From: Dyadobacter bucti
GTDB lineage: Bacteria > Bacteroidota > Bacteroidia > Cytophagales > Spirosomataceae
DNA: 64,000 bases
NCBI RefSeq assembly: GCF_005869225.1
Contig: NZ_SWFP01000001.1
Coordinates: forward strand, 558,001 to 622,000
Reading direction: 5' to 3'
In this document: piece by piece, positions 17,918-27,926 of the stretch
Layout: each line of letters opens with the position of its first letter
Position numbering within the stretch: the stretch's first letter is position 1
Notes under the pieces: generated by a model
Databases searched by the model: none
Seen by the model: only the letters and a program-made list of their open reading frames with translations
Told to the model about the DNA's origin: nothing
Made by a program: the position numbers and the translations under genes

Positions 17918-19786
17918 TTACCAGCCAATTCCGTAATCTTCACCATGGTTGCTCGAACCACCCCACATAGTGCCATGTACCCAATCAAAATAAATCGCAT
18001 TGATCGGCCCGCTCGTACGGGGTTGGTAGGTAAGCTTATAACCCATCCGGGACAATTCTTTTCTTGACCAGGGCGGCATGGACTCGTTGAGGATCAACCC
18101 GCCGGGATCTTTTTCATGTAACCCGAACGTAGAGTACATCTGCAAAGTCTTGAAACTGGGCGCTTCGGTCGATTCCTGAACGGTCATTCCAAATTCCACG
18201 ATATTCAAAAAGAACTGCAGTAACAATTGATCCTGTTCGTCTCCTGCCTGCTTGGCAAAAGACAGAAAAGGTTTCCCGTCTTTCAAAGCGAGGCTGGGTG
18301 TGAGCGTTACCCTCGGCCTTTTTCCCGGCTCGACCACATTAAAAGGATTTTCTTTCGGGTCCAGCACGAATGACTGCATACGCTGGCTCAAACCTACTCC
18401 TGTATTACCCGCAATACAGGCCGGCACCCAACCTCCGCTCGGCGTGATCGAAACCACCCATCCTTCCTCGTCGGCAGCTTCAACAGACGTTGTACCTGCT
18501 GTAAATTCTTCCATGAATTTTTCGTCCAATCCGTTCCGGTTCCGCTGGGAAACCTGTTTGGCACCCCAATTCCTGATCAGATCGGTATAAGGATTTGTTT
18601 TTCCCTCAAAAGGATATGGATCGCCAGGCAGGATTTTGGGATCGTTTTTCTCCCAGTTGATCAACTTCACCCGTTCCTTCGCATACTCCTTGGACAATAA
18701 GCCTTTCATCGGTTCCTCCGGGCCAAAAGCAGGGTCTCCGTAGTAAAAATCACGGTCGGCAAACGCCAGGTTCATGACCTGGTATAATGTATGGATGTAA
18801 CGGGAAGAGTTGTAGCCCATGCTTTTCAGGTCTATGTTTTCGAGCATGTTCAGTGCCTGCAGCATGACCGGCCCCTGCGTCCACTGCTGCATTTTGTATA
18901 CATCAATACCCTTGTAATTTGTCATCAGCGGCTCTTCGATCTTCACTTTCCAGTTGGCCATATCGGCCTCCGTGATCAGCCCCCCCTGTTCCTGGCAGCC
19001 TCGTGCGATCTCTTTTGCAATATCACCTTTATAAAAGCGGTCATTGGCCGCATAAATCGCTTCTTTCCTGCTCCTGCCTTTTTTAAGAGCCTGTTCTTCG
19101 GCATCCACCAGTTTTTGCAGAGTGGCCAAAAGATCCTTTTGCACAAAGATCTCCCCGGCATCCGGCGCCTCCCTTTCTTCTCCTGCATGTGGCAGGAATA
19201 CCTTTTTGGAATACGGCCATTCTTTAATTCTATTCTTTTCTTTTTCGATGGAATTGGCAGTTTGCGCTTCTATAGGGTACCCCCCGGCCAGCTGCATAGC
19301 GGGTTTCAAAACTTCTTTCAGGCTCATGGTGCCATATTCCGCCAGCATGGTCATCAGTCCCCCGGCGGTTCCAGGTGTGGTAGCTGCCAGCGGGCCATAT
19401 TCCGGCGGATATTGCATTCCTTTATTTTTAAAAAAGTCGGCGGTTGCGCCCGTCGGAGCCACACCCATCGCATTGATCGCGATCACTTTTTTGGTTTTCG
19501 GATTGTATATCAAAGCCTGCGTTTCGCCTCCCCAGCTCAGTACGTCCCACATGGTACAGGTAGCAGCCAGCATTGCGCAGGAGGCATCCACTGCATTTCC
19601 GCCCTTGCTGAAAATCATTGATCCCGCCGTGGCAGCCAGTGGTTTTCCGGTAATCCCGATCCAGTGTTTCGCATGAAGCGGCGGTTTTTGGGTGGTTACC
19701 GGGAAGTTATTAAAAGACTGGCCCACTGACCGCAGATGGGTGGCTATCGTTAATACCGAGGCAAATACAAGGAGCTTTACATGCAT
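17918..19786 (-). CDS. gamma-glutamyltransferase-family protein, secreted
   Basis: 622 residues with a signal peptide (about 1-22). The large-subunit region has the family pattern KGGNAVDASCAMLAATCTM (61-79). The expected processing site is GTTS with nucleophile Thr at about residue 432, followed by VVSITPSGGW; the second Gly-rich loop region near GTAGG (139-143) is also present. The Ntn-hydrolase family cleaves gamma-glutamyl bonds (glutathione) or, in some branches, acylates and other amides. The small-subunit sequence departs from classical GGT (GTTS instead of TTH-S), so the substrate could differ. It is convergent with the decayed receptor and divergent from the HTCS region. Confidence 0.85.
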   Translation of the reverse strand: MHVKLLVFASVLTIATHLRSVGQSFNNFPVTTQKPPLHAKHWIGITGKPLAATAGSMIFSKGGNAVDASCAMLAATCTMWDVLSWGGETQALIYNPKTKKVIAINAMGVAPTGATADFFKNKGMQYPPEYGPLAATTPGTAGGLMTMLAEYGTMSLKEVLKPAMQLAGGYPIEAQTANSIEKEKNRIKEWPYSKKVFLPHAGEEREAPDAGEIFVQKDLLATLQKLVDAEEQALKKGRSRKEAIYAANDRFYKGDIAKEIARGCQEQGGLITEADMANWKVKIEEPLMTNYKGIDVYKMQQWTQGPVMLQALNMLENIDLKSMGYNSSRYIHTLYQVMNLAFADRDFYYGDPAFGPEEPMKGLLSKEYAKERVKLINWEKNDPKILPGDPYPFEGKTNPYTDLIRNWGAKQVSQRNRNGLDEKFMEEFTAGTTSVEAADEEGWVVSITPSGGWVPACIAGNTGVGLSQRMQSFVLDPKENPFNVVEPGKRPRVTLTPSLALKDGKPFLSFAKQAGDEQDQLLLQFFLNIVEFGMTVQESTEAPSFKTLQMYSTFGLHEKDPGGLILNESMPPWSRKELSRMGYKLTYQPRTSGPINAIYFDWVHGTMWGGSSNHGEDYGIGW

Positions 19787-20190
19787 ATTTTGTCAGAATT
19801 TTAATGTTGCAAATAGTAATGAGGTCGTGTTTTACAATTTCGGTTTTTATTCTGAGAATAGGAAACGGGACCGGCACGAACAGTCAGCGGTTTCGCAGCA
19901 CGCCAGGCATAAATGGCCTGAGAACCGCAATGGGTTTCTGATCGGGCGATCAGTTTCAATGTAATGAAACGACCCAGCGAAATTGTTTGAAGCCGCCAGG
20001 CGGATCATCATGCTCAATTGCTAAAAAATAGTCAGTTGCCTTTGTGACACAGATGGATTCAACGAAAATTTACTGCTCTTGCCGGTCACCGGCCTTCGAT
20101 CTGATGTAGCTGGAAGCTACGCCGAACTTGCATGATCAGTAGCAGATTGACAAACGAATCTTACCCTCCGAGTCAGCTGAGTTTTGGTGT
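19787..20190. other. intergenic region without a recognisable gene
   Basis: About 400 bp between the gamma-glutamyltransferase-like gene and the tandem repeat. It contains a short palindromic patch (gccggtcaccggc near 20080) and the GTAGCT/AGCTAC repeat motif at 20106-20127. I see no coding signal. Confidence 0.5.
20106..20127. repeat. GTAGCT-AGCTACGCCGAAC dispersed motif
   Basis: A short hairpin GTAGCTggaAGCTAC followed by GCCGAAC. The same motif ends the inverted-repeat element at 45331-45370 (GTAGCTataAGCTACGCCGAAC), and a diverged copy begins it. It is therefore one member of a dispersed repeat family. Confidence 0.6.
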
Positions 20191-20304
20191 CACTCATTCA
20201 ATCATTCACTCATTCAATCATTCACTTATTCAATCATTCACTCATTCACTCATTCAATCATTCACTCATTCACTCATTCAATCATTAACTCATTCAATCA
20301 TTCA
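20191..20304. repeat. 8/16-bp tandem repeat upstream of HTCS gene
   Basis: About 114 bp built from 8-bp units alternating between TCATTCAC- and TCATTCAA-type sequences, with a few substitutions (cttattca, attaactc). It ends 22 bp before the ATG of the HTCS regulator, where the promoter would be expected. Variation in unit number could change expression. Confidence 0.85.
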
Positions 20305-20326
20305 AAAAAATCCCTATTTTGCCTGA

Positions 20327-23300
20327 ATGAACAAAAGCCCCTCCCCCATGCTGGCGAGAGCACTGCTTCTTACGGTTGTCTTCCTCTTGGTTTGCGGCCG
20401 CGCCTCAGCCCAGTCTACCGAGTACAGGTTTATGAAGCTGAATGCCAACGATGGCCTGTCCAATAACCAGGTGACCTGTTTTCTGAAAGACAGCCGGGGG
20501 TTTATGTGGTTTGGAACCATATCGGGGCTCAACCGGTACGACGGACGCAATGTGAGGGTTTTTCTGAACGACATGCGCGATTCAACTTCGCTGCTCAACA
20601 ACAATGTCATCAAGCTTTTCGAGGATCCGGATGGAAAGATATGGGTGACGACCATCGAAGGAACGACCATATACGACCCTCACAAAGAAAATTTTATCCG
20701 CAATACCATCAGCTATGTCCAAAGGTTCGCATTGCCCGACGCTTCCGTAACCGATATAATCAGGGATAAAAAAGGAAATTACTGGTTTGTACATGATACA
20801 CAAGGCCTTTATCGCTATCAGCCGGGGAGCAAATCGGTTGCCAAAAAGACCACCCGTATTGTTTTTGCAAAAGGCAACCAGCCTGAAAACAACCAGATTG
20901 CATCAATAAAGGAAGACAAACGGGGAAATATATGGGTAGTCCATAAAAACGGGACACTGGACAGGCTGCGTGCCGATGGCCGCAAGCTGCTTGCCCGAAA
21001 CACATTCCTTAAAAACCGTAACAAAGCCCAGCAATTACTTTACAATTGCGCTATTGACCGCGACGGCGACCTCTGGCTGTATGTACTGCGGGCCAATCAG
21101 GGTGTTTTTTATTTGAATGCCAAAACCAACACTTTTGAAAAAATTGGTGAGAAAAAGGGAAATTCAAGGCTGAACTCTAATATTATCCAGGGCATCGTGG
21201 AAGACAACCGCGGTCTGATATGGATTGGCACCGACCACGGCGGCATTAATATTCTTGACAAAAAGACGTGGAAAATAACCTACCTGCTGCACGACGAAGA
21301 CAACAACAAAAGTCTGAGCCAGAACACCATCAACAGTTTGTACAAGGATAATTCCGGAATAATCTGGACGGGGACTTACAAGGACGGGATCAATTACCAC
21401 CACGAAAATATTTTCCGGTTTACCTTATATGAAAACAACAGATCGAAACCGGAAAGCCTGCCTTACAATGATTTCAACAGATTTGCGGAAGATGAAAAAG
21501 GCAATCTCTGGCTGGGCGGAAACGGCGGCGGCCTGATTTATTTCGACCGGACTAAAAACACCTACACCAGTTATGTCAGCAAACCCGGCGATCCGAACAG
21601 CCTCGGCAGCGATGTGATCGTAAGCCTGCTGATCGACAGGGACAAAAAGCTCTGGGTAGGAACCTATTACGGCGGTCTGAGCTGCTTTGATGGCAAAAAT
21701 TTCAAAAGCTACCGTAACAAACCTTCCGACAAGAACAGTATTTCCGACGACAGCATCTGGGAGCTTTTTGAAGATTCGCGGGGGTACATCTGGATCGGCA
21801 CCCTCGACGGCGGCCTTGATCGTCTTGATAAAAAAACAGGAATTTTCACGCATTTCCCCAGTGGAGCGCCGTATTCCATACATGCCAGCTATGTGAGCGA
21901 AATCCGGGAAGACCGGCAAGGCAACCTCTGGATCGGCACTTCCTACGGACTGGAAAAGTATGACTACAGAACCAGCCGGTTTACGCATTACCTCAGCGAT
22001 GCAAAAGATCCTAATACATTGAGCAACAACCTGATCCATACGATTTTTGAGGACAGCCGCGGCATGCTCTGGATCGGTACGCACGAGGGCCTCAACCTGC
22101 TCGACAGGGTTACCGGGAAATTCAGGACGTTCCGCAAGGAAGACGGGTTATCGCATAATACAATTTTATCCGTGGCGGAAGATCGGTCGGGTAATATCTG
22201 GTTTGGCACGCCCAACGGTATCAGTCGTTTAAAAGTGAGCGGACAGGATAAAAACAGGCTTTTTCAGTTTAGCACTTATGATGAATCGGACGGTTTGCAG
22301 GGTAAGGAGTTCAACGAAAATGCCGCCCTCGCCACCAGCCGCGGCGAGATGCTCTTTGGCGGATCAAAAGGCTTCAACCTGTTCAATCCGGGTGAAATTA
22401 CCCGCAACAATACCGCCCCGAAGGTGATCCTTTCCAATCTTTTTCTCTTCAACAAAAAAGTAGGGATCGGGGAGAAATTTGATCATAAGGTTATTCTGGG
22501 CAAAGCTGTGAACGAGACCCGGGAAATTACCCTGAAACACAGCCAGAACGTATTGTCGATCGAATTTTCCGCCCTGAATTTTTTCCATGCCGAAAAAAAC
22601 CAGTACCGCTATATGCTCGAAGGTTTTGATAAGGAATGGCGGACGGAAATCGACGAATCCAGGAAAGCAACCTACACGAACCTTGATCCGGGAACCTATA
22701 TCTTCAAAGTAAGAGCATCCAATAACGACGGCTTGTGGAACGAAAACGGTGCTGAGCTGAAAATCACGATGCTGCCACCGCTCTGGAAAACCAACCTTGC
22801 GATCACGGTCTATGTAATTCTGACTATTCTTATCCTGTATTTTTCAAGAAAAACGATCCAGAAAAGGGAAAGGCTGAAATTCCGGCACCAGCAGGAAAGA
22901 AACGAGGCGAAGCGCATGCACGAGCTGGATCAGATGAAAATCAACTTTTTTACCAATGTAAGCCACGAATTTCGCACGCCGCTCACATTAATCCTCGCCC
23001 CGCTCGAAAAGCTGCTCAAAAATGCGTCCGACCCGCAGGCGCACGGTCAACTGAACCTCATTTACCGCAATTCAAAAAGGCTGCTTAACCTGGTCAATCA
23101 GCTGCTAGACCTCGGGAAACTGGAATTTCAGGAGATCAGGTTTAACCCCACCCAGGGCGATATCCTGAAATTCATACGCGAAACTAGTTTTTCATTCTCA
23201 GACCTTTCCGAGAAAAAGCATGTGAAACTTTGTTTTGAATCAGAGGTCAAAGAGCTGACGACATATTTTGACGAAGACAAGCTGGAAAAAATCCTTTTCA

Positions 23301-24502
23301 ACCTGCTTTCAAATGCCTTCAAGTTCACACCCGAAAATGGCATCGTGAAAGTTTCAACCAATATCATCGGAAATCCTGGTAATCAGCAAAATACCTTCCT
23401 CGAAATCAAAGTGGAGGACACCGGCATTGGTATCCCGATGGAAAAACAAGAAAAGATATTCGACCGCTTTTTTCAGAATGAGCTTCCGGCAAGCATGGTG
23501 AACCAGGGCAGCGGTATAGGGCTGTCGATCACCAAAGAATTTGTAAAACTGCACGGCGGGAGCATCAGCGTTACCAGTTCGCCCGATCAGGGAAGCTGTT
23601 TTTTCGTCGTTTTACCCATTCAAAAAACGCTGACAACTGCTGCTTTACGGCCGGCTGACGAGCGTCCCGGCGAACTGGTGACGGAAGCGAAAAATGAAGC
23701 AGTTCAGATGGAAGTCGGCGAGGAAAGAGCAACTATTCTGCTAGTAGAAGACCATGACGACTTCCGCAACTACCTGAAAGACAACCTTTCAGACCTGTAC
23801 CATATCTTTGAAGCCGTTGACGGGAAACAGGGCTTAAGAACAGCACTGCACGAAATCCCCGATCTGATCGTAAGCGATGTGATGATGCCGGAAATGAACG
23901 GGATCGAACTTTGCAAGAAGCTTAAAGACAATGCACAGACTTCCCACATTCCTGTTTTGCTCCTGACAGCCCGCAATTCGGAAGAACACAAACTGGAAGG
24001 GTACGAAACCGGGGCGCAGGATTACATTGAAAAACCATTCAATTTTGATATACTTCAATCCAAGATCAAAAGCCTGCTCAAACAGCAAAGTGCCGCCCGG
24101 AAAGCGTACCGGCAGCAGATCACAATCAAAGGAAAAGATGTGGCGATCAGTTCGCTGGATGAAAAGCTGATCCAGAAAGCAATTTCCATAGTTGAGAAAA
24201 ACATTGCGAATGCTGATTTTTCGGTGGAAGCTTTCAGCAGGGAGCTGGGCATGAGCCGCATTCATCTGTACCGCAAACTGCATACCCTCACCGGAAAATC
24301 GCCGGTCGATTTTATCCGCTCCATCCGCCTCGACCGGTCGCGCCAGCTGCTGGAACAAAGCCAGCTTACTGTGTCCGAAATTGCTTACCAGGTAGGATTC
24401 AACAATCCGAAATACTTCGCCAAACACTTCCGTGAACAATTTGGCGAACTGCCTTCCACCTACACTTCCCGCAAGAAAAGCGGTGGTACCCCATCGGTTT
24501 AA
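20327..24502 (+). CDS. hybrid two-component system (HTCS) sensor/regulator
   Basis: 1391 residues. Signal peptide (about 1-28), periplasmic two-component-propeller repeats of the W-F/I-G-T-x-x-G-L type (about 40-720), a Y_Y_Y domain (about 735-815), and one membrane helix (about 822-842). A HisKA domain follows with the phospho-acceptor in NVSHEFRTPL (His880), then the HATPase domain (about 985-1105). The receiver has phospho-acceptor Asp1184 in IVSDVMMPEMNG, and the C-terminus is an AraC-type DNA-binding domain (about 1290-1385: LGMSRIHLYRKLHTLTG). This single-chain design senses a periplasmic ligand and activates a nearby SusCD locus. The next genes are SusC/SusD/arylsulfotransferase on the same strand, its likely target. 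Confidence 0.95.
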   Translation: MNKSPSPMLARALLLTVVFLLVCGRASAQSTEYRFMKLNANDGLSNNQVTCFLKDSRGFMWFGTISGLNRYDGRNVRVFLNDMRDSTSLLNNNVIKLFEDPDGKIWVTTIEGTTIYDPHKENFIRNTISYVQRFALPDASVTDIIRDKKGNYWFVHDTQGLYRYQPGSKSVAKKTTRIVFAKGNQPENNQIASIKEDKRGNIWVVHKNGTLDRLRADGRKLLARNTFLKNRNKAQQLLYNCAIDRDGDLWLYVLRANQGVFYLNAKTNTFEKIGEKKGNSRLNSNIIQGIVEDNRGLIWIGTDHGGINILDKKTWKITYLLHDEDNNKSLSQNTINSLYKDNSGIIWTGTYKDGINYHHENIFRFTLYENNRSKPESLPYNDFNRFAEDEKGNLWLGGNGGGLIYFDRTKNTYTSYVSKPGDPNSLGSDVIVSLLIDRDKKLWVGTYYGGLSCFDGKNFKSYRNKPSDKNSISDDSIWELFEDSRGYIWIGTLDGGLDRLDKKTGIFTHFPSGAPYSIHASYVSEIREDRQGNLWIGTSYGLEKYDYRTSRFTHYLSDAKDPNTLSNNLIHTIFEDSRGMLWIGTHEGLNLLDRVTGKFRTFRKEDGLSHNTILSVAEDRSGNIWFGTPNGISRLKVSGQDKNRLFQFSTYDESDGLQGKEFNENAALATSRGEMLFGGSKGFNLFNPGEITRNNTAPKVILSNLFLFNKKVGIGEKFDHKVILGKAVNETREITLKHSQNVLSIEFSALNFFHAEKNQYRYMLEGFDKEWRTEIDESRKATYTNLDPGTYIFKVRASNNDGLWNENGAELKITMLPPLWKTNLAITVYVILTILILYFSRKTIQKRERLKFRHQQERNEAKRMHELDQMKINFFTNVSHEFRTPLTLILAPLEKLLKNASDPQAHGQLNLIYRNSKRLLNLVNQLLDLGKLEFQEIRFNPTQGDILKFIRETSFSFSDLSEKKHVKLCFESEVKELTTYFDEDKLEKILFNLLSNAFKFTPENGIVKVSTNIIGNPGNQQNTFLEIKVEDTGIGIPMEKQEKIFDRFFQNELPASMVNQGSGIGLSITKEFVKLHGGSISVTSSPDQGSCFFVVLPIQKTLTTAALRPADERPGELVTEAKNEAVQMEVGEERATILLVEDHDDFRNYLKDNLSDLYHIFEAVDGKQGLRTALHEIPDLIVSDVMMPEMNGIELCKKLKDNAQTSHIPVLLLTARNSEEHKLEGYETGAQDYIEKPFNFDILQSKIKSLLKQQSAARKAYRQQITIKGKDVAISSLDEKLIQKAISIVEKNIANADFSVEAFSRELGMSRIHLYRKLHTLTGKSPVDFIRSIRLDRSRQLLEQSQLTVSEIAYQVGFNNPKYFAKHFREQFGELPSTYTSRKKSGGTPSV

Positions 24503-24539
24503 CTGCCTGATACCAAACTGTCGATTTCTCGGAATTTTT

Positions 24540-24588
24540 AAATGTTACACGCACCAGGTAACAACTGATAACGCAATATGTAACATTT
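24540..24588. promoter_or_regulatory. candidate HTCS operator upstream of the second SusC gene
   Basis: Perfect inverted repeat AAATGTTAC (24540-24548) and GTAACATTT (24580-24588), with a third GTAAC at 24558-24562 between them. It lies 29 bp before the -7-like element at 24617. AraC-type activators bind repeated half-sites placed just upstream of promoters, so this is a plausible target of the preceding HTCS. Confidence 0.45.
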
Positions 24589-24616
24589 GAATACCCCTCC
24601 CGAGCCTTTATCGGGC

Positions 24617-24624
24617 TAGTTTTG
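24617..24624 (+). promoter_or_regulatory. -7 element of the SusC/SusD/arylsulfotransferase operon
   Basis: TAGTTTTG matches TAnnTTTG. No TTTG is found at the usual 19-21 bp upstream; the nearest, at 24586, is 27 bp away. A poor -33 element is what one expects for an activator-dependent promoter. Confidence 0.4.
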
Positions 24625-24723
24625 CAGATGTATTTTACAAAACAAAATACCTGCAAACTTTTCCTTTGACCAACTACTCTTTTACCAATCACATCTACTA
24701 CAAAATTTTATACTGACAACCGC

Positions 24724-27700
24724 ATGAAAAGAATCTCTCCTCTCATCTTCTTTCTGTTGCTCGCATTTCAGTTGCATGCACAAACCGTGTCTGTAAAGGG
24801 GACCATCAAGGATTCCGAGAGCAACGAACCGCTGCCGGGTGTTTCAGTCCTGATCAAAGGCACCACCCAGGGTACAGCCACCGCCTCCAACGGAACCTAT
24901 GCTATCGATGTCCCGAAAGGTGGTGTACTCACTTTTTCCTTTATCGGATATTCGCCCCGGGAAGTAACCGTCAACGGACAGACCGTGGTAGACATTTCCC
25001 TCGACCCGGACACGCAGGTGCTCTCCGAAGTGACCGTCACGGCGCTCGGTATCAAACGTGAAAAGCGCGCGCTTGGTTATGCCGTATCTGACGTTGGCGC
25101 CGAAAACATTGCCAATAACGGGGAGACGAACCCGATTGCATCCATTGCCGGAAAAGTAGCGGGCGTAAGCATATCCTCCACCACAGCCGGGCCGACAGGT
25201 TCCAGCCGCGTGGTGATACGCGGTATACGTGAATTACAGGGAAGCAACCAGCCGCTATATGTCATTGATGGCGTTCCAGCTGTGAACGGAAACATCGGCA
25301 GTGCCAGCCAATGGGGTGGATTTGACCTCGGCGACGGGCTTTCGGATGTAAACCCGAATGATATCGAATCGATTTCGGTACTGAAAGGCTCGGCGGCGGC
25401 CGCTCTTTACGGAAGCCGGGCATTGAACGGGGTTATCCTGATCACTACCAAAAGCGGGAAGGCAAATAAAGGCATAGGCGTGGAACTGAACAGTAATTTC
25501 ACAATCGATGAGATCTCCACGCGCATGGATGAGCGCCAGAAAACTTACGGACAGGGAAACGACGGCGTGTTTCCTACCGACCCGCTGCAATCCAGAAACA
25601 TTACCAGCAACTGGGGGCCTAAATTCACTGATTTTGAGACCATTACACAGGCCGACGGAACGGTGCGCCCGTACCGGTACATGGACGAGAATATCCAGGA
25701 TTTCTTTCGTGCAGGTAAAACTTCCATGAATACCATTGCGGTTTCCGGCGGGAAAGACGATAACACCGTCCGGATTTCCTATTCCAATATTGCCAACAGC
25801 GACATTGTTCCGAAAAGTGGTTATGATAAAAACATATTTGCGATACGCGCTACTTCCAAGGTCACCAGCAAACTTTCGGTGGACACCAAGATCAACTACA
25901 TGACCGAAAAAGTAAGAAACCGTCCGGCGCTCACAGATGAAGTGAGCAACATCGGAAACGGGCTGCTGGGACTTGCGGCAAATTTTGATCAGGCATGGTT
26001 GCAGGATTACATGAACCCGGACGGCACCTACAAAAACTACACGGGTAATATTTACCGCGCCAATCCTTACTGGACGCTGAACAAGACTTTCAACAGGAGT
26101 TCAAAAGAACGCGCCGGCGGGTATATCAATGTGAATTATACGCTGAACAGCATGTTCAGTCTCAATTTGCAGGCAGGTACCGATTTCTTTTCTTTCAGCA
26201 ATGACAACTTTTATGATAAATACACCCCGGCTTACGACGGAGGCGCATTGAACCAGCTTACCATGAATACCAATGAAACCAACTTCCAGGGTTTGTTGAA
26301 TTTTAACAAAAATCTTGGAAAGGACTTCAAAGTATCGGCTATGCTCGGGGCTAACGTGATGAAATACAGAAGCAAAGGAAACAATATCAACGCGACGCAG
26401 ATCATCCAGCCTGGAACCGCCAATCTGGTCAATTTCTCCGAAAAGCTGATCCAGCCTTTTGACAACAGAAAGGAAATCCAGTCGGTATTTGCGAGTGCGC
26501 AGCTGAGTTTCCGCGAGTATCTGTTTTTGAACCTTCAGGGAAGAAACGACTGGGCTTCTACCCTGCCGCCACAGAACAATTCATTCTTCTATCCCTCTGC
26601 GGACGTGAGTTTTGTAATAACCGACGCATTTAAAATTGAATCCCCGGCATTGTCATTTGCCAAGGTAAGAGCTTCCTTCGGTCAGGTAGGAAGTGATTTT
26701 GATCCATACAAAACCACTTTCGCCTACGGACTGACCGGCCGCTCGATCAGAGGCCTGCCGATGGGGGAAATCCTGGGCGGTTCCATCCCGAATGCAAACC
26801 TGAAACCACAGATCAAAACATCTTTTGAAGTAGGTACGGACATCAGGCTTTACCACGACCGCGTAGGCATCGACTTTACTTATTATGATGAAGTAACCAA
26901 CGACGTGCTCCTGGACATTACCGTTCCTGAAACCACCGGCTTCAATACCGCTTCCCTGAATGCTGCCAAGCTGAGAAACAGAGGGGTTGAGATATTGCTG
27001 AACACCACACCTGTTAAACTTGCGAACGGTTTTCAATGGGATTTGTCTCTGAATTTTGCCAAAAACGTGAACAAGGTGGTAGAACTGAGCGAATTGCTCG
27101 AAACATTCACAGTAGCCGAAGCACGCTGGGCAGGTGCGACCATTATCGCTGAAAAAGGAAAACCTTTCGGTACCATTATGGGGAACGGCTTCCTGCGTGA
27201 TGCCAACGGAAACCGCGTTTTCAACAGCAGCAACGGCGAACCGCTTCCAACTACCCAGCCCATACCACTTGGCAACACCCTGCCCGACTGGACCGGTGGG
27301 CTGATCACTTCGGTTGCTTACAAAGGCCTGCAACTGAAAGCATCACTTGATGTAAGAATGGGCGGAGACCTGTTTTCAATGACCAATATGACGATGCACA
27401 TGAACGGCTCCCATGCCAATACCGAGGAAGGTCGGGAGTCGTGGAATGAGTACCAGCGCGAACGCCAGCTTGCCCAGGCATCAGCACAGGCAGCTGGTGC
27501 GGAGGCCAATCTGGATGATCCCACCAGCCCTTATTATGTGGACCGTGCGAACCGGGGCTTTATCGGCGCAGGCGTGAACCAGGAAGGTGCGCCCAATACC
27601 ATTCCGATCAGTCCGGCTGCCTACTGGCAGAGTATCGGGAACAACATTCCTGAGCCTTTTATCTATGATGCGAGCTACATCAAGCTGCGCGACCTGGGCC

Positions 27701-27912
27701 TGAACTATACTTTCTCCAATGCCCTGCTCAAAAAGACACCTTTCAAAACTATCACATTGGGTGTGATCGGACGTAACCTGTGGATTATCAGCAAGAAAAC
27801 GCCAAATATCGATCCGGAGTCCAACTACAACAACGGCAACGGACAAGGATTTGAGTACGGTTCTCTTCCGGGACGTAAAAGGTATGGTTTCAATCTGGTG
27901 GTGAAATTTTAA
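24724..27912 (+). CDS. SusC/RagA-family TonB-dependent outer-membrane transporter
   Basis: 1062 residues. The signal peptide ends near LHAQ (about residue 20). A carboxypeptidase-regulatory-like domain follows (about 22-100: VSVKGTIKDSESNEPLPGV), then a plug with LYVIDGVPAVNG and AAAALYGSRALNGVILITTK, then the beta-barrel ending GFNLVVKF. The sequence is clearly different from the first SusC at 7442, so it is a separate transporter rather than a recent copy. It sits between the HTCS gene and its SusD partner (14 bp gap). Confidence 0.95.
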   Translation: MKRISPLIFFLLLAFQLHAQTVSVKGTIKDSESNEPLPGVSVLIKGTTQGTATASNGTYAIDVPKGGVLTFSFIGYSPREVTVNGQTVVDISLDPDTQVLSEVTVTALGIKREKRALGYAVSDVGAENIANNGETNPIASIAGKVAGVSISSTTAGPTGSSRVVIRGIRELQGSNQPLYVIDGVPAVNGNIGSASQWGGFDLGDGLSDVNPNDIESISVLKGSAAAALYGSRALNGVILITTKSGKANKGIGVELNSNFTIDEISTRMDERQKTYGQGNDGVFPTDPLQSRNITSNWGPKFTDFETITQADGTVRPYRYMDENIQDFFRAGKTSMNTIAVSGGKDDNTVRISYSNIANSDIVPKSGYDKNIFAIRATSKVTSKLSVDTKINYMTEKVRNRPALTDEVSNIGNGLLGLAANFDQAWLQDYMNPDGTYKNYTGNIYRANPYWTLNKTFNRSSKERAGGYINVNYTLNSMFSLNLQAGTDFFSFSNDNFYDKYTPAYDGGALNQLTMNTNETNFQGLLNFNKNLGKDFKVSAMLGANVMKYRSKGNNINATQIIQPGTANLVNFSEKLIQPFDNRKEIQSVFASAQLSFREYLFLNLQGRNDWASTLPPQNNSFFYPSADVSFVITDAFKIESPALSFAKVRASFGQVGSDFDPYKTTFAYGLTGRSIRGLPMGEILGGSIPNANLKPQIKTSFEVGTDIRLYHDRVGIDFTYYDEVTNDVLLDITVPETTGFNTASLNAAKLRNRGVEILLNTTPVKLANGFQWDLSLNFAKNVNKVVELSELLETFTVAEARWAGATIIAEKGKPFGTIMGNGFLRDANGNRVFNSSNGEPLPTTQPIPLGNTLPDWTGGLITSVAYKGLQLKASLDVRMGGDLFSMTNMTMHMNGSHANTEEGRESWNEYQRERQLAQASAQAAGAEANLDDPTSPYYVDRANRGFIGAGVNQEGAPNTIPISPAAYWQSIGNNIPEPFIYDASYIKLRDLGLNYTFSNALLKKTPFKTITLGVIGRNLWIISKKTPNIDPESNYNNGNGQGFEYGSLPGRKRYGFNLVVKF

Positions 27913-27926
27913 ATAAGATATCAAAA

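Noticed and set aside
18791..19621. Plus-strand open frame of 276 codons
   Set aside because: Antisense shadow of the gamma-glutamyltransferase-like gene, which has a full family pattern.
20191..20304. CRISPR array
   Set aside because: Units are 8 bp with no spacers of 30 bp or so, and no cas genes are nearby. It is a simple tandem repeat.
20308..20322. TATTTTG as a -7 element for the HTCS gene
   Set aside because: It is one base short of TAnnTTTG and would leave almost no leader before the ATG.
21425..22084. Minus-strand open frame of 219 codons
   Set aside because: Antisense to the repeated propeller of the HTCS gene, whose regular codons keep the complement open.
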